DNA of 64,000 nucleotides from CBDCYH01 sp965224105 (GTDB lineage: Bacteria > Bacteroidota > Rhodothermia > Rhodothermales > JABDKH01), in NCBI GenBank assembly GCA_965224105.1, contig CBDCYH010000002.1:744001-808000 (forward strand), read 5' to 3'. Below are positions 50,681 to 59,954 of the stretch, piece after piece (position 1 is the first letter of the stretch; each line of letters begins with the position of its first letter). A program made the translations under genes and the position numbers. Below the pieces are notes generated by a model. It was not told the DNA's origin. It worked only from the letters and a program-made list of their open reading frames with translations, and did no database searches.

Positions 50681-51457
50681 TCAAGATTCGCTTTGTTTGC
50701 GACTGCTGCAATCGGCCACGAGTATCCCGGCCGCGACTCCAACGTTCAGCGAATCAATCACCCCTCCGCCATCACCACCAATCGTTACTGCCTGGTCCGC
50801 CACCGCTCGCACGGCATCGGACACACCTGCTCCTTCACTCCCCATCACAAGCACGCATTTCTGCGGCCAATGAAATGTCCGATAATCAATCCCCGATTGT
50901 GTTGCTGCGACGATCTTATATCCTTGACTTTGCAGCTGCTGGAGTGAGTCCACCAACGGCTCCGCCCTGAAAATGCGTGACCGCCATACCGCCCCGGCAG
51001 TCGACCGTACCACCTTCGGAGAAAAGGGATCAGCCGATCCCTTCCCCACAAGGATTGAACGAATCCCAAACCAGGAGCACGTTCGGATAATCGTCCCCAC
51101 ATTGCCGGGATCCTGTACACCGTCCAGCGCGACCATCACGCCACCCGGCAACGTATCGATCGAACCGTGCCACTGGACCTTCGCCACCAGCAAAACACCT
51201 GGTGGTGTCGAAACCCCGGTAATCGCCTTCATTTGCGACTGATCCACAGGTGTCAACGTCCCGCTAAATCCTGAAATTCCTCGAACCTGTTCCGCAACTT
51301 CCGGTTCACTAACCAAAATCCACTCAACTTCTGCACCGCCATTCAAAGCTGCGACCACTCCTCGAACTCCATCAACAATGGTCAATCCGTGCCGCACGCG
51401 GAATTTTCTCTTTTGCAGAGATCGAATAAACTTTACCTGCCGAGCGGTAAGAGACAT
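50681..51457 (-). CDS. TrmH/SpoU-family RNA 2'-O-methyltransferase
   Basis: 258 residues from the ATG at 51457. The open frame starts 21 codons earlier without family similarity. The N-terminal substrate-binding domain has RSLQKRKFRVRHGLTIVDGVRGV. The SPOUT knot domain has ALDGVQDPGNVGTIIRTCSWFGI, VRSTAGAVWR, and the SAM-loop VMGSEGAGVSD followed by DSLNVGVAAGILVADC. It modifies tRNA or 23S rRNA. Which base is not visible. Divergent from the secreted-protein genes that follow. Confidence 0.92.
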   Translation of the reverse strand: MSLTARQVKFIRSLQKRKFRVRHGLTIVDGVRGVVAALNGGAEVEWILVSEPEVAEQVRGISGFSGTLTPVDQSQMKAITGVSTPPGVLLVAKVQWHGSIDTLPGGVMVALDGVQDPGNVGTIIRTCSWFGIRSILVGKGSADPFSPKVVRSTAGAVWRSRIFRAEPLVDSLQQLQSQGYKIVAATQSGIDYRTFHWPQKCVLVMGSEGAGVSDAVRAVADQAVTIGGDGGGVIDSLNVGVAAGILVADCSSRKQSES

Positions 51458-51551
51458 ATTTTTGATAACTGATTCGCGGAAGATAAAGCAACAACAACTT
51501 GGAAGACCTCGACCACTCAATAGAGTAATTCGTGATTATATTCCCCCCGTT

Positions 51552-52145
51552 ATGCACAGGGCATTCAACATCTCAGACCTCTGGTTTTTGGTCATCCTTA
51601 TCAGGGGAATTACAGTGCCGTATGGAGCAAGTGCGCAACCAACTAACCTGGAAATAATTGGCAGGCTGACCAGTGCATGCGCATCAGAAAATATCGAACA
51701 CACCGATACTCTTTGGATCGCAACCACTGGCGAATACCCGGCACTCGACCTTATGGTTGGTTCACATATTGACTCGATCGTGCAGAAAGTCTATGTCGAA
51801 AAACTCGCAGATCATCCTGGCTTTGTATACACTCTGAACGAAGTGCATATTGATTACGCGAAACAGGGTAGGAGGCAAATCACGCGCCGCATTAACGTTG
51901 ACGTGGCGTACCAGTCACTCGGGCGATCAGGAGAGATCACCAACTCTGGCACTTGTGCTCGCAATTTTGAAGATGTAGTATTAAGGGCTGATGTCGCTTC
52001 GCTGGAGAATCCTGCAATTCCTTTTTCAATGGGGACTCTGCCAAGACGCTCATGGATTCGTAGAAACATCGAGCCGATCGTTGTAGTCGCGGCAGCAGGC
52101 GTGAGCACCATCCTCCTGTTTTCCTTGCGCAGCCCGGGAAACTAG
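51552..52145 (+). CDS. Exported protein with C-terminal membrane anchor, unknown
   Basis: 197 residues. The N-terminus is hydrophobic (DLWFLVILIRGITVPYGASAQ), most likely a signal peptide cut after ASA. The C-terminus has a single transmembrane helix (IEPIVVVAAAGVSTILLFSL) preceded by basic residues (RRSWIRR). The middle contains HIDYAKQGRRQITRRINVDVAYQSLG, without a family I recognise. The next gene, an Ig-like lipoprotein, starts four bases later. The open frame upstream of 51552 is antisense to the RNA methyltransferase and is not used. Confidence 0.7.
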   Translation: MHRAFNISDLWFLVILIRGITVPYGASAQPTNLEIIGRLTSACASENIEHTDTLWIATTGEYPALDLMVGSHIDSIVQKVYVEKLADHPGFVYTLNEVHIDYAKQGRRQITRRINVDVAYQSLGRSGEITNSGTCARNFEDVVLRADVASLENPAIPFSMGTLPRRSWIRRNIEPIVVVAAAGVSTILLFSLRSPGN

Positions 52146-52149
52146 AGCG

Positions 52150-53757
52150 ATGTTGTATCGGATTCTCCCTGTCGTAGTAGTGCTGGTAACATTTTGGGTT
52201 TCCAATTGTGCAGTTCCTGTCGCGCCGACCGGAGGGCCGACCGACGCGACATCACCGGTATTGAGGAAGTCGACTCCGGAGAATGGCAGCGTGGCCGTAA
52301 TCGAGAATAGTGTCGAATTTGAGTTTTCGGAATATCTCAATCAACGGTCCTTCGTCTCGGCGCTCACAGTTACCCCGCAGCCACCAGTCCCTCCAAAAAT
52401 CAGATGGAACCGGCGACGGGTAACGCTAACGTTTGAAGATGGCCTGCTGCCTGAGACGACATATCTTGTTCAGCTTTCGAATTCGCTAAGCGACTTGAAC
52501 GGTGTAAAACTCAAGGCACCGATAACTGTAGCTTTCTCAACAGGCGCTGTAATTGACCAAGGTACCCTCACAGGTTCTGTTGTCGATGCGCGTTCCGGAC
52601 AGGGGCTCGCCGGCATAGATCTCTTCGCGTTCGCAGATACCATTACTACGCTGAAGCAGCGTCCGTTATACACAACGCAGACAGGATCGAATGGCGATTT
52701 TGGTTTTTCCTACCTCGCAGAACGGAATTACATCATTGTCGGAACAATTGACCGCAACAACAACCGCATCATCGATGCGAACGAACCGGTGGCGGTGTCC
52801 GCCAGCCGGAGCCTGGCGGCGACTACAGATTCCAGTGCTATTCGTAACCAGTGGGTATTCGGCGCGCGTGATATCGAGCCACCAACAGTACGCACCTCTA
52901 CCGCACTTTCTAACACAAGGGGTCGCGTTCGTTTCTCGGAAGAGGTAAAGTTGGTTAACCATCGAACATCTGATCTAGGCGTCGACTGGTATCAGGTGAC
53001 CGCCAATTCATCTGAGATTTTTTTTCGGCTGGGAGAAGCAGGTGATGACAGCGTCCACCTGAACTTGCCACTCGTGACCGATTCAACTGGCAATGCAACT
53101 CTCGACAAGCAGGTGGATGTCAGAATGAGTAGCGCTCCCGACACTGTCACTCGTCGACTAATTACAATAGAGCCCAGAATTCCCGACGTAGCAATAAGTG
53201 CCGCGAATCCGCTTGCGCTTTCGTTTTCAGATGTCGTAACCGAAGGAGAACTACGGAGTCTCGTCACGATCGAGGACTCGACCGGAGGGGACGTCGACTA
53301 CGCAGTGACCAAAGCCGGCCCGCATACGCTTGTCACACCCGAATTCCCAACCGCGACGACAATTGAGATTCGGGTACTTGGTCCTGTTGCTGGCGTATCG
53401 ACCGATTCGACGCTCACGCGTTCCTACGAGCTTATTCCGCGAACACGACTCGGCGCAATTGTGGTACCTGTGATCGCATCCGCCGATTCTCCCCTCGTGC
53501 TTGAGTTAGTTGACCCCCGGAAAATATTGATCCGCTCGACTTCATCTACCGCAGCCCGCGACGCCCGGTTGACAGACTTAATTCCTGGTACATATGGCCT
53601 GAGGTATTATGCGGATTCGAATGCTAACGGCACGTGGGATGCCGGATCATGGGATCCTTTCACACCGCATGAGCCAATCGGCTGGGTTTTAGATTCAATA
53701 TCCGTCCGGGCCAGATTCGACACTGTCCTTCCCGACACAATTTCATCAACGGACTGA
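52150..53757 (+). CDS. Ig-like domain lipoprotein
   Basis: 535 residues. A signal peptide ends in a lipobox-like WVSNCAVP with Cys at about residue 20, followed by the PTGGPTDATSP lead common in Bacteroidota surface lipoproteins of this group. Residues 35-130 are an SbsA-type Ig domain (FSEYLNQRSFVSALTVTP, LTFEDGLLPETTYLVQLSNSLSDLNG). A carboxypeptidase-regulatory-like domain (GSVVDARSGQGLAGIDLFAF) follows. The C-terminal half is beta-rich. The function is unknown, probably structural at the outer membrane. The gene starts four bases after the upstream exported protein and ends six bases before the nnr gene. Confidence 0.85.
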   Translation: MLYRILPVVVVLVTFWVSNCAVPVAPTGGPTDATSPVLRKSTPENGSVAVIENSVEFEFSEYLNQRSFVSALTVTPQPPVPPKIRWNRRRVTLTFEDGLLPETTYLVQLSNSLSDLNGVKLKAPITVAFSTGAVIDQGTLTGSVVDARSGQGLAGIDLFAFADTITTLKQRPLYTTQTGSNGDFGFSYLAERNYIIVGTIDRNNNRIIDANEPVAVSASRSLAATTDSSAIRNQWVFGARDIEPPTVRTSTALSNTRGRVRFSEEVKLVNHRTSDLGVDWYQVTANSSEIFFRLGEAGDDSVHLNLPLVTDSTGNATLDKQVDVRMSSAPDTVTRRLITIEPRIPDVAISAANPLALSFSDVVTEGELRSLVTIEDSTGGDVDYAVTKAGPHTLVTPEFPTATTIEIRVLGPVAGVSTDSTLTRSYELIPRTRLGAIVVPVIASADSPLVLELVDPRKILIRSTSSTAARDARLTDLIPGTYGLRYYADSNANGTWDAGSWDPFTPHEPIGWVLDSISVRARFDTVLPDTISSTD

Positions 53758-53763
53758 CTGGGA

Positions 53764-55305
53764 ATGATCTTCTATCTAACATCTGAAGCGATGGTGGCAA
53801 CGGACAAGCAAATGATTGCGCACGGAGTGCCAGCGTTTACTTTGATGGAGAATGCCGGGCGAGAATCATTCAGGATTTGCTCCGAAGAACTCGACCTACC
53901 CGGCAAATCAGTGTTGATTGTATGCGGCAAGGGAAACAATGGCGGCGATGGGTTTGTGCTCGCACGTTACCTTGCGGATGTCTGCAGCCAGGTAACGGTG
54001 TTGCTCGCTTCCGATAGCACTGTACTGTCCGGTGCGGCAAGGCAGCACTATGAAGTACTCGAGCAGGTTCATAACCAATCAGAACATCTAGCGATTGTAA
54101 CAGGGGTCTCGTCGATGTCAGGGTTGCGCGAACACGATATTGTTGTTGATGCGTTACTGGGCACTGGTGTCAGCGGCGAATTGAGAGAACCCTATTCAAC
54201 GATAGTTACCATTCTCAATACGCTCGACGCGATCAAGGTCGCACTCGATATTCCAACAGGGTTGAATCCGAACACCGGTGCCTGCGGAAATCCGACGTTC
54301 ATTGCGGATTTTACTATTGCTATGGCAGCACCAAAAATTGGTCTCGTCCTGGGAGAAAGCCCGGATTATTCTGGAGGCCTACATGTCGCGGAAATAGGAA
54401 TCGCAAAACATATGATCCAGCAGCAAGCAAAGGCTGTCGGATGTGCGACAGCGTATTCCGCTGCGGAACTCAGTGACTTCCTGCCTACCAGGCCCAGGGT
54501 AGCACACAAATATTCGGTTGGGATGTGCACCATTATCGGTGGGAGCAAGGGTATGTCCGGTGCGCCGGTTATTGCAAGTCTGGCTGCTGCGAGAGTGGGC
54601 GCGGGAGCCGTGACCTGTGCCACTCCTGCAGGAATCCAGGATGTCATTGCCGAAAAATTGATCGAGGTAATGACGCTGCCAATCCCTGAGACGGGAGGTG
54701 AGATAGACGCCGACGCTGCCATGGTTGCTCTTGATCGAACAATCGGAAGGAGCAAGTCGATATTGATTGGCAACGGATTGGGACGAACCGAAGGCGCTCG
54801 AAAAATGGTGCAAGGCGTGCTGCGCACTTCAGAGATCCCTGTTGTCGTTGACGCCGATGGTCTTGCCGCCCTGCCGGATCCAACAAATTTTACTCAGGCA
54901 AAATCGCATCTCGTCCTGACACCACACGAAGGTGAGCTCAAGCAACTAGTAGGTGAGGGAAACCCTTTTGATCGAATGCACGCCGCCGCAGATGTGGCAA
55001 AGGAATACTCCTGCACCGTTGTGAGTAAAGGCCGTCCATCGATCGTCGTCGACCCGCAGGGCGCAGTCTTTCTAGACCTCAACGGGAGCCCCTCCCTCGC
55101 AACCGCCGGAGCAGGAGATTGTCTGGCCGGCTGCATCGCAGGATTCCTCGCACAGGGACTGTCGCCGACGAAAGCTTCTCTTCTTAGCCTCTACCTGGGA
55201 GGGGCAATCGCCCGCAGGTATGAAGAACAGTTTTCTGGAGATTCGATGATGGCCATGGATATCGTTGAGGCCATTCCCACGGTGATCAGAAAAATGGCAA
55301 CCTAG
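53764..55305 (+). CDS. nnrDE: Bifunctional NAD(P)H-hydrate epimerase / ADP-dependent dehydratase
   Basis: Repairs hydrated NADH and NADPH. 513 residues. The N-terminal YjeF epimerase domain carries VCGKGNNGGDGFVLARYL near residue 57 and the LDIPTGLN segment. The C-terminal ribokinase-like dehydratase domain has GGSKGMSGAPVIASLAA near residue 260, GNGLGRTEGARKMV, DADGLAAL and TAGAGDCLAGCIAGFLAQG near residue 446. Begins 6 bases after the lipoprotein gene and its stop abuts the VanZ-like start. Confidence 0.95.
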   Translation: MIFYLTSEAMVATDKQMIAHGVPAFTLMENAGRESFRICSEELDLPGKSVLIVCGKGNNGGDGFVLARYLADVCSQVTVLLASDSTVLSGAARQHYEVLEQVHNQSEHLAIVTGVSSMSGLREHDIVVDALLGTGVSGELREPYSTIVTILNTLDAIKVALDIPTGLNPNTGACGNPTFIADFTIAMAAPKIGLVLGESPDYSGGLHVAEIGIAKHMIQQQAKAVGCATAYSAAELSDFLPTRPRVAHKYSVGMCTIIGGSKGMSGAPVIASLAAARVGAGAVTCATPAGIQDVIAEKLIEVMTLPIPETGGEIDADAAMVALDRTIGRSKSILIGNGLGRTEGARKMVQGVLRTSEIPVVVDADGLAALPDPTNFTQAKSHLVLTPHEGELKQLVGEGNPFDRMHAAADVAKEYSCTVVSKGRPSIVVDPQGAVFLDLNGSPSLATAGAGDCLAGCIAGFLAQGLSPTKASLLSLYLGGAIARRYEEQFSGDSMMAMDIVEAIPTVIRKMAT

Positions 55306-55659
55306 ATGCTAAACCGAAAGCTGGTGTTCCCAATTGGCTGGGCGGTCGCCATACTTGTGATCTGCAGTATCCCTGGCGAAGAACTGCCCGACATGCCTTT
55401 CTCACTGTTTGACAAGTTTGTACATCTGGCCGTCTTTGCTGTCCTCAGCTTCGCCTGGTCGAGGGCGCTTGGGCAGAAGAAGTGGCCGGGCATCCTCCTT
55501 ATGTCGTGCATTTACGGAGTCGCGTTGGAATTCTACCAGGAAATTATCCCAATTGGCAGATTCACAGACACCGGCGACATGATCGCCAATTGCCTCGGTG
55601 TGGTGGTCGGCTTATTATTGGCAGTTCTGATTCCCCCAATATGGACCAAAAACCGATAA
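55306..55659 (+). CDS. VanZ-like small membrane protein
   Basis: 117 residues with four hydrophobic helices. The order is VGWAVAILVICSIPGEELPD, KFVHLAVFAVLSFAWSRAL, ILLMSCIYGVALEFYQE and DMIANCLGVVVGLLLAVLIPP. SIPGEELP with the DKFVHL and EFYQ...GDMIANC motifs define the VanZ/phosphotransbutyrylase-associated family. Its role outside teicoplanin resistance is unknown. It directly follows the nnr gene without a gap. Confidence 0.88.
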   Translation: MLNRKLVFPIGWAVAILVICSIPGEELPDMPFSLFDKFVHLAVFAVLSFAWSRALGQKKWPGILLMSCIYGVALEFYQEIIPIGRFTDTGDMIANCLGVVVGLLLAVLIPPIWTKNR

Positions 55660-55797
55660 AATCATTGTAGACCGGAAGCTACTTTATTAAGAACCAGATG
55701 TCCTTATATTGATAAAACCGCTAGGTGCGCAATTTTCGTTCTCTGCGGTCGTTTTTAACGGTACTGCGACAGGCAGTAGCTAAACACAATATCTGAT

Positions 55798-56460
55798 ATG
55801 GCGCTAAGAAAAGAACCCAAAGCCGACCTGAAACGGTCCTATCCAATCTGGGTCCAGGCAGGCCTGATGATCGCTTTGCTGCTACTCATCGCAGCGTTTC
55901 GCGTGAATCTGAGCAGTAGCAATGAGTTTAACATTGTCCAGCAAGATCAGGAAACAGTCCAGATGGAGGAAGTCCTGCAAACGCAACAGATTCAAAAGCC
56001 GCCCCCACCCCCAAAACCTCCTGTACCGGTCGAAGTGCCGGATGATGAAATTCTAGAGGACGATGATCTGGATCTCGACGCATCCCTGGATCTGGAAGAG
56101 GAAATTGCTGATCTACCTCCTCCACCTCCACCACCGGTCGAAGAAGAAGAGCCAGAGCCAGAGATCTTCGTTATAGTTGAACAGATGCCAGAACTGATCG
56201 GCGGTCTCTCTGAATTGCAGAAAAAGATCTCCTATCCACCGATTGCAAAAAAAGCTAATGTCGAAGGACGCGTAATCGTGCAGTTCGTAGTGGACGAACA
56301 GGGAAATGTTGTCAACCCCGTTGTCGTTCGAGAGTTGGGTGCAGGCTGTGATGAAGAAGCTCTGAAAGCTGTATCACAGGCCAAGTTTAAACCCGGTAAA
56401 CAGCGAGGAAAACCTGTGAAGGTTAAAATGTCGCTGCCGATTACATTCAAGTTGAAATAA
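55798..56460 (+). CDS. tonB: TonB family protein
   Basis: Inner-membrane energy transducer for outer-membrane receptors. 220 residues. One transmembrane segment (VQAGLMIALLLLIAAFRV, about 18-35). A periplasmic stretch of alternating proline and acidic runs follows (residues 60-125, with PPPPPKPP and a run of seven Pro). The C-terminal TonB domain spans 130-220 (ELIGGLSELQKKISYPPIAKKANVEG, VVVRELGAGCDEEALKAVSQAKF). ExbB and ExbD are not adjacent. A strong terminator lies just downstream. Confidence 0.93.
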   Translation: MALRKEPKADLKRSYPIWVQAGLMIALLLLIAAFRVNLSSSNEFNIVQQDQETVQMEEVLQTQQIQKPPPPPKPPVPVEVPDDEILEDDDLDLDASLDLEEEIADLPPPPPPPVEEEEPEPEIFVIVEQMPELIGGLSELQKKISYPPIAKKANVEGRVIVQFVVDEQGNVVNPVVVRELGAGCDEEALKAVSQAKFKPGKQRGKPVKVKMSLPITFKLK

Positions 56461-56480
56461 AGCTTCAACTGGTTTGAAGA

Positions 56481-56520
56481 AGGGCCTCGTTGCGTACATA
56501 GCGACGGGGCCTTTTTATTT
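56481..56520 (+). terminator. Rho-independent terminator after tonB
   Basis: An 11-pair stem (56483-56493 with 56501-56511, including two G-T pairs), a 7-base loop, and then a T-rich tail at 56512-56520. It starts 23 bases after the tonB stop and ends before the convergent rpiA stop. Confidence 0.9.
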
Positions 56521-56528
56521 GGAAACCG

Positions 56529-57236
56529 TTACGGTGTCAGCGACTCTACATTCCCGTCGGGATTTCCGACCAGGACCTCGGAGGCGAGTCCAACGAAAAG
56601 TCCGTGGTCCAGGACACCTGGAATCATCGAAAGGTGTGCAGATAGATCACCCGGGTTGTCAATAATCCCAAAGTAAGAGTCCAGGATCCAGAACCCCTGA
56701 TCGGTTACGAGGGGACCGTCTTTGGCCGTTGCCATGCGCAAGAAAGCTTCGCCACCCATTTGCCGCACAGCCCGGGTTACAGATGACGACGCCATCGGGA
56801 GTACCTCGATGGGCACCGGCATTTTCTCACCAAGCTTGTTCACCATTTTGGACCGGTCGACCAGAACCACAAATTCATCTGCAGCGTGCGCGACTACCTT
56901 CTCTCTTGTGTGCGCACCACCGCGCCCTTTGATAAGATCCAATCTATCCGACACTTCGTCGGCACCGTCGAAGGCAAGGTCGAGCCGCGCTACATGATTA
57001 AGCGATGTTGTCGGGATTCCGGACTCTTGGGCCAGCTGCTCCGCTGCAAAGGACGTCGCCACACCAACACACTGCAGGTTCTCTCGCGAAACCCTCTCTC
57101 CCAGGTAATGGATTGCCCTCGCAGCCGTCGAGCCTGTTCCCAGCCCCAGCACCATCCCATTCTTAACCCGGGACGCGATCAATTTGCCAACCGCTGACTT
57201 TGCATCCAGCATACTTCCAGTTGAGGCGTTACTCAT
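56529..57236 (-). CDS. rpiA: Ribose-5-phosphate isomerase A
   Basis: Interconverts ribose 5-phosphate and ribulose 5-phosphate. 235 residues. The phosphate-binding GLGTGSTAARAIHYL is near residue 31, DGADEVSDRLDLIKGRGGAHTREKVVA near residue 95, and DRSKMVNKLGEK near residue 127. Overlaps the upstream permease gene by 8 bases, so it is probably on the same transcript. Confidence 0.96.
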   Translation of the reverse strand: MSNASTGSMLDAKSAVGKLIASRVKNGMVLGLGTGSTAARAIHYLGERVSRENLQCVGVATSFAAEQLAQESGIPTTSLNHVARLDLAFDGADEVSDRLDLIKGRGGAHTREKVVAHAADEFVVLVDRSKMVNKLGEKMPVPIEVLPMASSSVTRAVRQMGGEAFLRMATAKDGPLVTDQGFWILDSYFGIIDNPGDLSAHLSMIPGVLDHGLFVGLASEVLVGNPDGNVESLTP

Positions 57237-58458
57237 ATCGAAGAGACTCTATTGGATCCAGGCGAGCCGCTTTGAACGCAGGGTATCCGCCAAAGACCAG
57301 GGAGATAATTGTGACAAGGAAGAACGCCGCCCACACCCAACCCCAGGGTATTGCTGCATTGATTCCAAACCTGATAGCGACGAGGTTTCCAACTAGAACT
57401 CCGAGAAACACACCCAACATACCACCAACCTGACACAGGAAGAAAGCTTCAATCAGGAACTGCCTCATAATATCTCTTCGCCTCGCACCAATCGACTTTC
57501 GGATTCCGATTTCTCGTGTCCGTTCAGTCACAGATACCAGCATGATATTCATGATGCCGATGCCTGCAGCAAGCAAAGCAATTAGACCAATGAAGGCGCC
57601 GCCAAGGGTTAGCGTACCGGTGAACGCATCGAAGAACGACCGCATGGTATCGTTTGTGTCGATCTCAAAAGAATTCGGTTTGCCCGGAAGGTCTCTACGA
57701 ATTGTTCGAAGCCGGCCCGTAGCTTCATCCATTGCAGGCCCGAGCATCTGATTATTGGCCACGCGAACGCTAATTGTTGCAATGTTGCGTCGCGGTTCGC
57801 CATACGAGTCCATCAGCCGCGTAATCGGAACGATGATCCGATTGTCCTGACTAAAACCAAGGAAGCTGCCTTTGGATTTCAAGGTCCCTACCACCTCGAA
57901 CTTGCGACCGTCCAATCGCACAACCTTCCCCAGAGGTGACTCAGATGGAAAAAGTCTGTCAGCAACATCGTGACCTATTACCGTGACCGGCCGCGCGTAC
58001 AGGATATCCTGCTCCGTTAGAAAACGACCGAGTTCGAGTTCGTAGGAAAAGTTCTCGAGAAAATTCTCATCAGAACCCAGCAATCCAATTTTTGGATCTG
58101 TCTCCTTGTCCCGATAGACCACCTTCCCGATCGCAAAATCCTCGAGAGGGCTCACCCTCACCGGAAGATTCATGGCACGCTGGAAATTGCGCACCTGTTC
58201 GTAGGTGATGGGAGCTCTGTTTCGAACACTGGGATCTAGCGGTCCGGTTTGAATGCTCGGGAATCTGGAGATCGTAAACGTCGACGAACCAAGGAAATTG
58301 ACTCTGTCGTTGAAGTACGAATCGATGACGGAGACTGCCGTGACAGAAACGATAATGGCAAAGACACCGATCACCATCCCCAAAAGCGTAAGGGCGGACC
58401 TGGTCTTGTGTCCCGTAAGGGAATTCCACGCCATCCGAATGACTTCACCAAAGCCCAT
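57229..58458 (-). CDS. MacB-like ABC transporter permease
   Basis: 409 residues. One N-terminal transmembrane segment (SALTLLGMVIGVFAIIVSVTAV) is followed by a large periplasmic MacB core domain (about residues 45-260), then three C-terminal helices with the conserved ERTREIGIRKSIGA motif near residue 313. It shares its first base with the stop of a second, similar permease, so the two probably form a heterodimer. The ATPase and the membrane-fusion partner are not in the window. Substrate unknown. Confidence 0.92.
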   Translation of the reverse strand: MGFGEVIRMAWNSLTGHKTRSALTLLGMVIGVFAIIVSVTAVSVIDSYFNDRVNFLGSSTFTISRFPSIQTGPLDPSVRNRAPITYEQVRNFQRAMNLPVRVSPLEDFAIGKVVYRDKETDPKIGLLGSDENFLENFSYELELGRFLTEQDILYARPVTVIGHDVADRLFPSESPLGKVVRLDGRKFEVVGTLKSKGSFLGFSQDNRIIVPITRLMDSYGEPRRNIATISVRVANNQMLGPAMDEATGRLRTIRRDLPGKPNSFEIDTNDTMRSFFDAFTGTLTLGGAFIGLIALLAAGIGIMNIMLVSVTERTREIGIRKSIGARRRDIMRQFLIEAFFLCQVGGMLGVFLGVLVGNLVAIRFGINAAIPWGWVWAAFFLVTIISLVFGGYPAFKAARLDPIESLRYE

Positions 58459-59693
58459 TACTCATACCTCAATGCGACTATTGGTTCTTCTTTCGCGGCA
58501 GACCACGCTGGGGCCAGACCGAAAATAATCCCGATGAGACTGCACAGAACGATTGCCCATCCAATGACAACAAAGTCTACTGACGTCGGCATTACCGTGT
58601 TGATCAGCAGACTCAGAGGTACAGCAATACAGAGGCCGATAGCACCGCCGATCAAACAAATAATAACGGCTTCGATTAGGAACTGGACGAGTATGTTTGA
58701 CCTCGTCGCCCCTATGGCCTTCCTCACGCCAATTTCCCGCGTGCGCTCTTTCACGGACACAAACATAATGTTCATGACACCGATCCCGCCAACAAGAAGT
58801 GCAAGCGCTGTCAGTCCGATTCCGACGGAATAGATGATGGCCTTTATGGGTGCAAACTGTTCTCTAAGTGTTGCCTGTTCATTGATCTCAAAATCGTCCG
58901 CCTCTTTCGCGTCGAGCCTGCGGGCAACCCGAAGGATTCCGGTCAACTCATCTTTGGCGGCGTCAAGTTGATCCGGGTCGGCAATCCGAACCCGCACAGA
59001 TACATTTCTGTACCGCGTCCCATACATCGACTTGAATACGGTGTATGGAATCTTGACCTGATTGTCGTGAGTCTCTGGTCCCCCACCTGCGGCAGTGCCT
59101 GCTTCCGCCATCACCCCAATTACGCGAAATCGTCTGCCATCAACTCGAATGTTCTTTCCTATCGGATTCTGCACAGGAAACAACCGAGATGCGATTTCCG
59201 ACCCGATGACGCAAACGAATCGAGCGGATCGATCTTCGAAATCACTAAAAAGGACTCCATCGTCCATGTCAACCTGATGTACCAGGCTGTAGTCACCGTC
59301 TGCGCCAACAATTTCAACACTCGGGAGCACCTCCGACTCATATGCAACTGGGCCATTGGTCATCACTACAGCCGTAGTCGCAACGGCATGGTCTGCGCGA
59401 GCGCTTATGACATCGGCCAGCTCCCTCTCCATGTTTGGCCGGTTGATGTAATTCCACCAATCACTTGTGAATCCCCAGGGCCACTTTTCCACATACAGAA
59501 TATCAGTCCCAAGAGAATTCATTCCATCCTGGAACCCTTTTTCCAGGCCATTAACGACGGTGGCCATTAATGTCACGGAGACGACACCAATGACGATACC
59601 AAGAGTGGTAAGGACCGAGCGGAGCTTTCGCGACTTGATAGCCCGCAGCGCCATCAAAAAGCCTTCCCAAATGTCAGAAAATAGTCGCGTCAC
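58458..59693 (-). CDS. MacB-like ABC transporter permease, second subunit
   Basis: 411 residues from the GTG at 59693. The frame is open to 59747, and an ATG at 59654 would leave only four residues before the first helix. Layout as in its neighbour: LTTLGIVIGVVSVTLMATVV near residue 26, a periplasmic core, and KERTREIGVRKAIGATRSN near residue 325, then two helices. First of three minus-strand genes (permease, permease, rpiA). It is divergent from the small DUF5989 gene. Confidence 0.88.
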   Translation of the reverse strand: MTRLFSDIWEGFLMALRAIKSRKLRSVLTTLGIVIGVVSVTLMATVVNGLEKGFQDGMNSLGTDILYVEKWPWGFTSDWWNYINRPNMERELADVISARADHAVATTAVVMTNGPVAYESEVLPSVEIVGADGDYSLVHQVDMDDGVLFSDFEDRSARFVCVIGSEIASRLFPVQNPIGKNIRVDGRRFRVIGVMAEAGTAAGGGPETHDNQVKIPYTVFKSMYGTRYRNVSVRVRIADPDQLDAAKDELTGILRVARRLDAKEADDFEINEQATLREQFAPIKAIIYSVGIGLTALALLVGGIGVMNIMFVSVKERTREIGVRKAIGATRSNILVQFLIEAVIICLIGGAIGLCIAVPLSLLINTVMPTSVDFVVIGWAIVLCSLIGIIFGLAPAWSAAKEEPIVALRYE

Positions 59694-59795
59694 GAAGTCG
59701 CAATTCTTGTTAGTATATTGATATCGCCAGCCTGGTTGCGAAAACACTGGTACGGCCCGACAAGGTCACGGTTGCACTACGATGGAGTACAAAGA

Positions 59796-59954
59796 ATGAG
59801 CAAGTTGACAATTCTCCGGGAGTTTTTCGACTTCCTAAAGGTCCGAAAGAAGTTTTGGCTCACACCGATTTTCGTCGTACTGATTCTGCTAAGCCTGCTG
59901 ATCGTGGCGACACAAGGATCGGCTATTGCTCCGTTCATTTACGCACTTTTCTAG
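59796..59954 (+). CDS. Small membrane protein, DUF5989
   Basis: 52 residues. It reads MSKLTILREFFDFLKVRKKF, then a transmembrane helix (LTPIFVVLILLSLLIVATQG) and a SAIAPFIYALF end. This compact KxWL...GSAxAPFIYxLF form is that of the DUF5989 family, often found beside carbamoyltransferases, which are not seen here. Its stop overlaps the convergent GNAT gene by four bases. Confidence 0.8.
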   Translation: MSKLTILREFFDFLKVRKKFWLTPIFVVLILLSLLIVATQGSAIAPFIYALF

